A DNA stretch of 13,107 bases, taken from positions 1 through 13,107 of the forward strand of contig MSJH02000341.1 in assembly GCA_001931875.2 (NCBI GenBank), written 5' to 3'. Made by a program: the position numbers and the translations under genes. Positions within the stretch are counted from its first letter, which is position 1. Each line of letters opens with the position of its first letter. Below, piece after piece: positions 1 to 6,604 of this stretch. The notes beneath the pieces are model-generated. The model made no database searches, was not told the origin of the DNA, and worked only from the letters and a program-made list of their open reading frames with translations. The stretch is from Byssochlamys sp. IMV 00236. Its lineage: Eukaryota; Ascomycota; Eurotiomycetes; Eurotiales; Thermoascaceae.

Positions 1-29
<29 letters not shown>
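1..29 (+). other. Intron 3' end (poly-T tract and AG acceptor) before the SHMT exon
   Basis: Twenty-seven consecutive T residues are followed by AG at 28-29. The SHMT reading frame is open from base 30 (AAC TTT ACC) and would meet TAG at 27-29 if read further upstream. This is what a polypyrimidine tract plus TAG acceptor looks like. The window begins inside the run, so the true tract length, the intron and the upstream exon(s) cannot be seen. A contig end in a homopolymer is also possible. Confidence 0.7.
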
Positions 30-31
<2 letters not shown>

Positions 32-1298
32 CTTTACCTCTCAAGCTGTCATTGAGGCTAACGGTACTGCCTTGACCAACAAATATTCCGAAGGTCTTCC
101 TGGTGCCCGTTACTATGGTGGTAACGAATACATTGATCAACTCGAAATTCTCTGTCAAAAGCGTGCTTTGGCTGCTTTTGGTTTGAACCCTGAACAATGG
201 GGAGTGAATGTTCAGCCCTACTCTGGTTCTACTGCCAACTTTGCCGCCTTGACTGCCTTGATTCAACCTGGTGATCGTTTGATGGGTCTTGACCTTCCCT
301 CTGGTGGCCACTTGACTCACGGTTACCAAACTGCCAAGAAGAAGATCTCTTCTTCCTCCATCTACTTCACTTCTATGCCTTACCAAGTCAACCCCAGCAC
401 TGGCTTGATCGACTACAAGCGTCTTGAAGAAAATGCCGCCTTGTTCCGCCCTCAATTGTTGATCTGTGGTGCCTCTGCTTACCCTGCTGAATGGGAATAC
501 GACACCATGCGCAAGATTGCCGACCAACACGGAGCTTACTTGATGTGCGACATGGCTCACATCTCTGGTCTGATTGCCGGTAAGGAAGCTCTTTCTCCCT
601 TCGATTATTGTGATATTGTCACCACCACCACACACAAGACCCTCCGTGGTCCTCGTGCCGGCCTTGTCTTCTTCCGTCGCGACAAGGGTGATGGTCTCGA
701 ATCTCGTGTGAATCAAGCCGTATTCCCCTCTTGCCAAGGTGGTCCTCATAACAACACGATCGCTGCTGTTGCTGTCGCACTGAAACAAGCTGCTTCCCCC
801 GAATTCAAGTTGTACGCCAAACAAGTCCGTGCCAATGCCAAGAAGCTCGCTGAAGTCTTGACCGGTTACGGCTACAAGCTCGCTACGGGCTCAACCGTGA
901 ACCACTTGATCCTCTGGGACTTGAAGCCTCAAAAGTTGACTGGTTCCAAGGTCGAACGTATCTGTGACATGGTCCACATCACGATCAACAAGAACTCAAT
1001 TGCCGGTGACAAATCTGCGGTGACCCCTGGTGGTGTCCGTTTAGGTACTTCTGCCTTGACCTCTCGTTCCTTGAAGGAAGACGATTTCGTCAAGGTCGGT
1101 GAGTTCCTCCATAGAACTGTTCAAATCGCTCTTGCCGTTCAAGAAAAGTGTGGATCCAAGTTGATGAAGGACTTTGTTGCTGCTCTTGAAGGTAATGAAG
1201 AAATCGCTCAATTGAAAAAGGAAGTCATCGAGTTTGCTCGTTCTTTCCCTATGCCCGGTTTTGATCCTTCTCAAATCAAGGCTACTGTCACTATCTAA
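30..1298 (+). CDS. SHMT: Serine hydroxymethyltransferase, 3' exon (5' partial)
   Basis: PLP enzyme that interconverts serine plus tetrahydrofolate with glycine plus 5,10-methylene-THF. The window holds 422 codons plus the TAA stop, of a protein family usually near 470-490 aa, so roughly the first 50-60 residues lie upstream. Visible landmarks are NFTSQAV directly at the exon start, the substrate-loop motif [13 protein letters not shown], the active-site motif [14 protein letters not shown] with the Schiff-base lysine at 636-638, and the C-terminal RSFPMPGFD block. The exon starts at 30 after an AG acceptor; an internal ATG-less start at 72 should not be used. Codon choice is strongly biased to GCC, CTC, ACC and AAG, unlike the next genes, which suggests high expression. 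Cytosolic versus mitochondrial form cannot be decided without the N-terminus. Family assignment is secure. Confidence 0.96.
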
Positions 1299-1407
1299 TT
1301 GTTGTATAATATAAAAAATGTATGCTATAGTATAAAATAGTTCAACACCCCTCATATTTATTTTTTTCTCTTTGCTGTAAATCACATACCTTTTGTCATT
1401 TTTCTCT

Positions 1408-1413
1408 AATAAA
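1408..1413 (+). terminator. AATAAA polyadenylation signal candidate, SHMT
   Basis: An AATAAA hexamer sits 110 nt after the SHMT stop, in AT-rich sequence and about 50 nt before the TATA box of the next gene. The spacing suits a 3' UTR end. Fungal poly(A) signals are loosely defined, so this is only a positional call. Confidence 0.4.
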
Positions 1414-1459
1414 AACGTTCAACACATTTTGTATCTTTTATTTATTTTTATGCCGCTTT

Positions 1460-1476
1460 TATAAAGTGACGTAAAG
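1460..1476 (+). promoter_or_regulatory. TATA box abutting a CRE/ATF-like element, peroxidase promoter
   Basis: TATAAA at 1460-1465 is followed immediately by TGACGTAA at 1467-1474, a full match to the bZIP ATF/CREB core TGACGT. A GT run and a T/C-rich stretch (about 1477-1506) lead to the ATG at 1511. Atf1-type factors drive stress genes, including a glutathione peroxidase gene in fission yeast, so stress induction is a fair inference. The 12-mer AGTGACGTAAAG (1465-1476) recurs inverted at 6316-6327. Confidence 0.5.
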
Positions 1477-1510
1477 TGTGTGTGGTTTTTTTTTCTTTTT
1501 CTTTTGCAAC

Positions 1511-2224
1511 ATGTCGAAATTATACGACTTGACAGTCAAGACAATAGCTAATCAGGACTGGAACTTGAGTTCATTGAAAGGAAAAGTTGTTCTTGTTGTG
1601 AATGTTGCATCCAAGTGTGGATTCACTCGTCAATATGCAGGTCTAGAAGAGCTCTATAAGAAATATCAACCTCGAGGATTTGAGCTCATAGGTGCACCTT
1701 GTAATCAATTCAATCATCAAGGTAAACGTCATAAGCGTATATACACATAATAATTCTTGATTTAGAACCAGGAAGTCCCGAAGGTAAAAGAAATGATCAT
1801 CCAAAAAGATTTACAAACCATGTGTGTAGATATTCAAAAATTCTGCAAGCTTACTTATGATGTGAGCTTTCCTCTCTTGGAAAAACTGTAAGATATAAAC
1901 TAAAAAGGGAGTGATGCATAATAAAGTAATAAATATAGTGACGTGAATGGCCCTAATGAAGCGCCTCTTTACAAGTTTTTAAAAGAGTCAAAGAGTGGTA
2001 TCTTTGGGTAAGCATTTTGTGTGTGTGTATCCAAATATTGATGCTTGTATATTAGAATGACGCGTATTAAATGGAATTTTGAGGTAAGAAAAAAACAATG
2101 CAGAGATAAAGACTAAGCTTTGTTTTAGAAATTCCTTATTGATCGACAAGGCAATGTTGTGAAGCGTTACTCGTCCTTGACTGAACCTTCATTCATTGCT
2201 CCGGATATTGAAAAGTTGTTGTAA
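1511..2224 (+). CDS. GPX: Glutathione peroxidase-like thiol peroxidase, six exons
   Basis: Reduces hydroperoxides; proteins of this fungal group normally use thioredoxin rather than glutathione. Exons by hand: 1511-1721, 1766-1783, 1830-1887, 1939-2007, 2056-2083, 2129-2224. They sum to 480 nt, giving 159 aa, the normal family length. Catalytic residues are Cys36 (SKCGFT; TGT, not a selenocysteine TGA), Gln70, Trp125 and Asn126 (KWNFE). The PCNQF motif is at 63-67 and a resolving Cys82 lies in QKFCKLTY, the same Cys36/Cys82 numbering as yeast Gpx3/Orp1. Exon 2 is only 18 nt and carries the conserved EPGSPE loop. An in-frame ATG at 1478 would add a Phe-rich run read from the promoter T-tract, so 1511 is the better start. 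No signal peptide is visible. Spacing to SHMT is 212 nt. Confidence 0.93.
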
Positions 2225-2230
2225 AATAAA
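2225..2230 (+). terminator. AATAAA polyadenylation signal fused to the peroxidase stop
   Basis: The stop codon TAA (2222-2224) runs straight into AATAAA, giving TTGTAAAATAAA at 2219-2230. If used, the 3' UTR would be only about 20-30 nt. The identical 12-mer ends the next gene. Confidence 0.45.
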
Positions 2231-2384
2231 CAATTTGATCTACATTAAACTGTGTCATAAGTACCTTTATGTGAGATATATGGGTTAAGAAAGATATGTT
2301 ACACACATCGAGATGAACCTTGGCGCGGAAAGGAAAAGCTATTTTTCATGCTTACTAAAAAATATTGCTTTTTTTTTTTCCCCA

Positions 2385-3360
2385 ATGGTCTCTCAGCAGC
2401 ATTTTGTTATCATTGGTTTGGATCTGACAGTCTATGGGCTGGAAGAATATAAGAAACGGCCCAAAGGATATCCTGTGTCTATCATCTTTGCTTTACACGG
2501 CAGACTTCGTAAGTCTTGCAAAAAAAGAAAAGAGATCTCACTTTTTGAAATGTGTGTATGTGTCATTAGAGAATCAATCTTCGATGAAGCCCTTATGCGA
2601 CTCACTCTGTTCCCTCAATGATACAAACGACTCAACAAAGCGTCACTTGATCGTAGTCAGCTTTGATAGTCCCAATCATGGCGCTCGCTTGGTCAATAAG
2701 GTTGCAAACCACGCTTGGAAGGAAGGAAAGAATAGTAACCCATACCACGCGATGGATATGTGGAGCATGGTGTACACCACATCTCGTACGGTATCAGACC
2801 TTATTGATGTCATCGAGACCTACCTGTTTGGACCTTTGGATTATCACCTGGTTGAAACCTGGGGAGTCGTGGGTTTCTCGATGGGCGGTCATGCTTCCTT
2901 TATGGCTGCTGCTGAAGGTAACATAGACACTCAATATTTTCCCCGATTTTCATAATCCACTTTTCCAGATCCTCGTATCTCGGTAGCGATACCTATTGTA
3001 GGCACATCTGACTTTCTGTCATTGATGAAAGATCGGTTGCATGAGAATAAGTTGTCTGCAAAAGAACACCTGCCCAAGACATTCTGTGATATGGTCGCTC
3101 AAAAGACAGCGTGTTTGGGTGAGCGATTGAAATATAAACATTTGCTCATCATTAATGGACAAAAGGATCAGTTAGTCAAGGCCAAGTTTAACGAACCATT
3201 AGTGCATCAGTTACGACAGATTCATATAGGCAAAGAAGGGCATGATTGGAAGTACCATGTGGTGCCAAACATTGGCCACGAATGGTGTGAGGATATGCTT
3301 CATTTGAGTGCTCAATGGTCTGATCAATGGTTGCTCAAGAGACAACAAGGAAAATTGTAA
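2385..3360 (+). CDS. Alpha/beta-hydrolase fold protein, three exons, substrate unknown
   Basis: Exons 2385-2508, 2570-2917 and 2969-3360 join in frame to 864 nt, 287 aa. An early beta-strand leads to an oxyanion-type HG at 38-39 (IIFALHGRL). The nucleophile elbow GFSMG puts Ser145 in the GxSxG position. Asp224 (NGQKDQLV) and His261 (NIGHEWCED) complete a canonical Ser-Asp-His triad in the right order and spacing, so an active hydrolase is expected. A lid-like insert rich in Trp, Met and His (about residues 90-120) lies between strand and elbow. The product ends GKL, only weakly like a peroxisomal PTS1. An in-frame ATG at 2313 would add 24 residues; I prefer 2385, which follows a T/C-rich tract (about 2369-2383). 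I cannot name the substrate; esterase, thioesterase or dienelactone-hydrolase-like roles are all possible. Spacing is 160 nt from the peroxidase. Confidence 0.82.
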
Positions 3361-3366
3361 AATAAA
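3361..3366 (+). terminator. AATAAA polyadenylation signal fused to the hydrolase stop
   Basis: AATAAA follows the TAA stop without a gap (TTGTAAAATAAA, 3355-3366), the same 12-mer as at the end of the peroxidase gene. The next CT-rich tract begins about 40 nt later, so the 3' UTR must be short. Confidence 0.45.
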
Positions 3367-3401
3367 AGCTGTGTAACCTACGAATATCCTGGAAATTACC
3401 A

Positions 3402-3428
3402 TTTCTTTTTTTTTTTCTTCTTTTCTTT
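3402..3428 (+). promoter_or_regulatory. Pyrimidine-rich core promoter tract, PLPBP gene
   Basis: An almost pure T/C stretch lies 60 nt before the preferred ATG at 3489 and ends exactly at an alternative in-frame ATG (3429). Similar CT tracts precede the peroxidase, hydrolase and DIP2 start codons in this window. In fungi such tracts mark transcription start regions. Where transcripts start here decides which ATG is used. Confidence 0.4.
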
Positions 3429-3488
3429 ATGCTTGCAGGCTTTTTTCGTTGTTCTAAAATTAAATCGAGCATTTTGATATTGAGAACG

Positions 3489-4538
3489 ATGACAACAATT
3501 CAAAGAAAAGAAGAGATTGTTTATAATTTAACAACAGTTAGAAATAACATGCAAAGGGTTCTAAATGAGCAGCAGCGTGAAGTATGTAGAAATGTATATA
3601 AAACAATAAGGATTCTAATTTAATGTTTCTAGGCTTGTTTGGTTGCTGTTAGTAAATATAAACCAATAGAGGACTTGATGTATGCCTATGAGGCAGGTCA
3701 ACGTCACTTTGGTGAAAACTATGTAAGTTTATATTTCTTTGTCATTTCATTTTTTGTTTACACTTTTTTGAAGGTACAAGAATTAGTAGACAAAAGTCAA
3801 AAGGTTTGTTTATTATTATAAACTTTGAGTATATACGCTTATATTATAATAGTTGCCAGCAGATATTCAATGGCATTTTATTGGACATCTTCAAAGCAAC
3901 AAGTGCAAGACGGTCGCAGGTAAAGAAAAAAAGAAAAAAAACGTAGATAAAACATGAGTAACAATTGTATAATTATAGCCATTCCAAATTTGTATGTGGT
4001 CGAAACGGTCGATAGTATAAAAAAGGCAGATACTTTAGATAAAGCATGTAAGGCAGTAGAACGAAAAGAGCCTCTACGTGTGTTTGTACAAGTAAATACG
4101 AGCGAAGAGGATGGTAAGTTTAGAGAAAAAGAAACAGATTGGATTTAATAATGGACGATAGTCAAGAGTGGAGTGGATCCTTCGAGTGCAGTGGATGTCT
4201 GCAAGCATATAATTGAACAGTGTACAAATTTGAAACTACAAGGATTGATGACTATTGGCATGTTTGGAAGAGACCCTTCAGTTGAAAATCCTGATTTCAA
4301 GGTAAGAATAAAAAAGAAGACAGTATACACATGTATTCTGATGAGGTTGTATATATATATTAAGTGTCTTGTGGAATGTAAACAAAAGGTCGAAAACGAA
4401 TTAAGCATGAAAGGTTTGGAGTTAAGTATGGGTATGTCTTCTGATTATGAAATGGCATTAAAGATGGGGTCTACCAATGTTCGTGTTGGCACAACGATCT
4501 TTGGTGGAAGACCACCCAAGACAGAAATAAAGAAATAA
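3489..4538 (+). CDS. PLPBP: YggS/PLPBP-family PLP homeostasis protein, seven exons
   Basis: Binds pyridoxal 5'-phosphate without known enzymatic turnover and buffers or delivers PLP in the family members studied. Exons: 3489-3581, 3633-3722, 3774-3803, 3853-3919, 3979-4113, 4162-4301, 4365-4538; total 729 nt, 242 aa, the normal family size. Motifs in order: LVAVSKYKP with the PLP lysine at Lys39, HFGENYVQEL (about 55-65), WHFIGHLQSNK (78-88), VQVNTSEED, GLMTIG, and near the C-terminus SMGMSSDYE and VRVGTTIFGGR, all hallmarks of the fold-type III barrel. Exon 3 is only 30 nt. The last intron (4302-4364) is 63 nt with no in-frame stop. An in-frame upstream ATG at 3429 would add 20 residues with four basic and no acidic side chains, resembling a mitochondrial presequence. 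The last intron's acceptor is an atypical TTAAG. Confidence 0.92.
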
Positions 4539-4539
4539 A
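4526..4539 (+). terminator. Overlapping AATAAA signals at the PLPBP stop
   Basis: AATAAA occurs at 4526-4531 inside the last codons and again at 4534-4539 overlapping the TAA stop (4536-4538). The downstream stretch is AT-rich. Position fits a very short 3' UTR, as in the two genes upstream. Confidence 0.35.
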
Positions 4540-4984
4540 AGACCAGTAATAATAATTGCGAATCAGATACATGTTTAGGATAAGGGAGGAATATTGAGAC
4601 ATGTCTCTAATTTATGTACAGTCGTCATGGTTTCATAAGTAAAGAGAATGAATATATGACACGAATTAAAGTTGCCATATTAAAGTTGAAAGCATGAGCT
4701 CTGTCGTTGTCATTTTACCTAAAATAGTAACATTAATTCCAAATAAAGTAATCATCATCTACAAGCATGGCGTGAAGACTGAGGTTGAACAAGTTTTTAC
4801 CCAATTAAAAAAGAAAAGAGTGTAATAATGAGTTATTTAGATCCTTTTTTTTAAAAATAAAAAATTAGTAAAGTAGAATGCAGTTCTTTACTAAGTAACA
4901 ATTTATCTCATTAAACTCGTCAGTAATGGCTCAAACACTTATCCAATCCTAGTTTAATCCTTTACAAGTTTAAAAATAAGCCAG
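4539..4984. other. AT-rich intergenic DNA without a recognised gene
   Basis: Stops are frequent in all frames. The only thing of note is a 43-codon + strand ORF at 4694-4825, entered separately. I see no tRNA, no transposon ends and no tandem array. The stretch most likely holds the 3' flank of the PLPBP gene and the distal promoter of the DIP2 locus. Confidence 0.6.
4694..4825 (+). CDS. Possible small ORF, 43 aa, unrecognised
   Basis: ATG at 4694 to TAA at 4825. The product starts with a Val/Ile-rich hydrophobic half (MSSVVVILPKIVTLIPN) and ends in a basic QLKKKRV tail. It is unusually long for an ORF in such AT-rich intergenic DNA, but there is no recognisable domain and no CT-rich promoter tract directly before it. 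It may be a chance ORF, a remnant of a longer gene or a real micropeptide. Confidence 0.15.
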   Translation: MSSVVVILPKIVTLIPNKVIIIYKHGVKTEVEQVFTQLKKKRV

Positions 4985-5125
4985 TTTCAGTATAAAAAAA
5001 TAAGCTGAAATTTAATTTCATTTCGTCTAAAAAAATAAAACACCCCCGTTCCCTGTTTCTTTCTTTATTTTCCCTATCTCTCTCTTCTTTTCTCTCCTCT
5101 TTTTTTCTTTTCTTTATCTTATTTA
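4985..5125 (+). promoter_or_regulatory. DIP2 core promoter: TATA inside inverted repeats, then CT-rich tract
   Basis: A TATAAAAA box (4991-4998) is flanked by TTTCAG (4985-4990) and its complement CTGAAA (5005-5010). The latter overlaps a second palindrome, TGAAAT-TTA-ATTTCA (5006-5020). A dense pyrimidine tract follows at about 5049-5125 and the ATG is at 5147. TATA plus CT tract supports transcription start near 5050-5120. The function of the inverted repeats is unknown. Confidence 0.5.
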
Positions 5126-5146
5126 CCCTTTGTTTGGTTATTAATA

Positions 5147-6181
5147 ATGCAAGATATTAACACAGAGGATTTACCAGCAGATATTTTGGATAAACTTCGA
5201 AACCTTGATTTAGAATTAGCTGATGGGGATATAACTCAAAAAGGCTACGATAAAAAAAGGGCAAATTTGTTAGCCAGCATCTCTGGCAATACACCTACAA
5301 CACCCACGACACCTACAGGTCATCAACAAGCTTCTTCAATGACAGAGGGTAATGATGAAGAAGAGATGCTTGAGGATTTTGGTCCTGAGCCAAGTGCTGC
5401 TGATGTGGTAGACTTTTTGGACTTTCTGCCTTCTCCTACACGCTCACCTCAACAGTCACCTCGTCTGTCAGAAGGTTCTACACATATGGAAAATAACCAT
5501 TTGAAACTTCAACAGGAATATCAGCATCAACCACCACCACCACAACAGCCGACTTATCCAGGTGGTTCACCCAGCATGAGACCAATGCAGCCTACTCCGT
5601 CCTATCGACCTTACAGGCCGGTGCCTCCTAATAATCAACCATATTATAATAATCCAGCAATGGGCACTCCTGTTCCAAACAATAGACCTTACATGATGGT
5701 ACGTAATAATGTAGGCTACCAACCTGGCATGATACCTCCGCAACCACAGCCACAACTCCCACAGCAACAACAACAACAACAACAAAGACCTGTCACACCT
5801 TCATACATGTACTCAAATAACAGATTGCCTCCTGCTCAAAATGTTTACAGACCAGCCAATACCACAGTCTATCAAAGACCCATGATGTATAATACTAATC
5901 AAAGACCCACAGCACCTACTCAACAACCCACTAGACCGATCTATAGACCTGTTCCTCCGCCTCCTCGGCCACAATATCCAAATTACCGTCCTCAGCAATC
6001 ACAGCAGCAGTATGTTCCTGGTAGATCTCCTGAAATGCAATATGGTAATGTAAGACCCAACTATGTTTATGGTGGTCCCAACAGATCACCTACGAGCACA
6101 AGTAGTATGACGGGCAGATATGAATATGATCAACAGCATATTTACTCAACAAGGAACGATTCTCTAGAGTGGAATCAGTAG
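5147..6181 (+). CDS. DIP2: DIP2 N-terminal part: DMAP1-binding domain plus Pro/Gln/Tyr-rich disordered region
   Basis: An ORF of 344 codons. Residues about 6-45 match the DMAP1-binding domain found at the N-terminus of DIP2 proteins (LPADILDKLRNLDLELADG, then DITQKGYDKKR). After this come a TP repeat (49-57), an acidic stretch (68-80), a hydrophobic-acidic motif VVDFLDFLP (87-95), many S/T-P sites (S96, S100, S104, S141, T150, S294, S313), and from about 120 a Pro/Gln/Tyr/Asn-rich region with an eight-Gln run (206-213) and two YRPVPP copies. In the usual DIP2 order this precedes two FAAL-like domains, which do follow from 6605 but in another frame. Two readings exist: exon 1 of one gene, with a donor before the stop (TATG|GTAATG at 6045 is phase-compatible with the acceptor at 6604; donors at 6072, 6102 and 6105 also fit), or a separate 344-aa protein ending at TAGTAG. 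Confidence 0.85.
   Translation: MQDINTEDLPADILDKLRNLDLELADGDITQKGYDKKRANLLASISGNTPTTPTTPTGHQQASSMTEGNDEEEMLEDFGPEPSAADVVDFLDFLPSPTRSPQQSPRLSEGSTHMENNHLKLQQEYQHQPPPPQQPTYPGGSPSMRPMQPTPSYRPYRPVPPNNQPYYNNPAMGTPVPNNRPYMMVRNNVGYQPGMIPPQPQPQLPQQQQQQQQRPVTPSYMYSNNRLPPAQNVYRPANTTVYQRPMMYNTNQRPTAPTQQPTRPIYRPVPPPPRPQYPNYRPQQSQQQYVPGRSPEMQYGNVRPNYVYGGPNRSPTSTSSMTGRYEYDQQHIYSTRNDSLEWNQ
5762..5785 (+). repeat. CAG(CAA)7 microsatellite encoding polyglutamine
   Basis: One CAG and seven CAA codons in frame give eight glutamines within the disordered region of the DIP2 N-terminal part. Nearby sequence has further Gln-rich and Pro-rich stretches. Length variation between strains is likely. Confidence 0.9.
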
Positions 6182-6297
6182 TAGTGTAAGCCAGCGGCTT
6201 TATCCTTTTTATTATTCTTTTAAGAGCATGTGTGTATGTGCGAATGGTTAGTGTAAGTTATGTGTGCGCATTGTTCATACCAGCTTTCTCTCTGTCT

Positions 6298-6308
6298 CAC
6301 ACACACAC
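6298..6308 (+). repeat. Short CA run, left arm of an inverted repeat
   Basis: Alternating CA for 11 nt. With the next two bases, 6298-6310 is the exact reverse complement of 6386-6398 in the GT run, so transcript or single-stranded DNA could form a 13-bp stem with a 75-nt loop. Confidence 0.8.
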
Positions 6309-6387
6309 GTTCGCTCTTTACGTCACTCTCCTTTTTTAATTTGTATTAATATGCTTGTTTCAATAGTCATTTAACCCATTCTTTTAC

Positions 6388-6412
6388 GTGTGTGTGTGTG
6401 TGTGTGTGTGTG
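6388..6412 (+). repeat. GT dinucleotide microsatellite (25 nt)
   Basis: An uninterrupted GT run of 12.5 units starting after TTTTAC. It lies just upstream of the AATAAA hexamer and pairs with the CA run at 6298. Such repeats are length-variable. Confidence 0.95.
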
Positions 6413-6424
6413 CTTATTCCCCAA

Positions 6425-6430
6425 AATAAA
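6425..6430 (+). terminator. AATAAA candidate after the DMAP1-domain ORF
   Basis: AATAAA inside CCCCAAAATAAAGGCC, about 245 nt after the double stop at 6179-6184, followed by a T-rich stretch. It could end a short transcript that encodes only the DMAP1-domain protein. It could equally be an unused hexamer inside an intron. Confidence 0.3.
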
Positions 6431-6604
6431 GGCCTTTTTTCCCCTTGGTATGAGGTTCTTTTAAAAACACAAAGGATATTGATGTCACTTTTGACAGCTC
6501 CGCTGGCTGATTCACGAATTTTCCTTGAAGAACTCTAATACTTCTTTGTGCTCGTTTCTTTATTCTTTATTTTCTTAAACTAATTTTTATATGAACTATC
6601 GTAG

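Larger units (their letters stand above)
6182..6604 (+). other. Long intron or intergenic promoter region within the DIP2 locus
   Basis: This stretch has no sustained coding frame. It holds a CRE-like CTTTACGTCACT (6316-6327), a CA run (6298-6308), a GT run (6388-6412), an AATAAA (6425-6430), a T/C-rich stretch and a branch-like CTAAT before the acceptor TAG at 6602-6604. The end is intron-like; the middle is like a 3' end followed by a promoter. If an intron, it runs from about 6045 (560 nt), while the other six introns of the locus are 49-55 nt. Confidence 0.5.

Noticed and set aside
1041..1385. Minus-strand ORF opposite the SHMT 3' end
   Set aside because: It is a shadow of the strongly coding SHMT frame and has no domain or promoter.
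1478..1510. In-frame upstream ATG for the peroxidase
   Set aside because: It would translate the promoter T-tract as a run of Phe; family N-termini match the ATG at 1511.
6482..6538. Short ORF of 18 codons (MSLLTAPLADSRIF...) as a hidden DIP2 exon
   Set aside because: It looks coding-like but has no usable donor after it that keeps frame with the exon at 6605.
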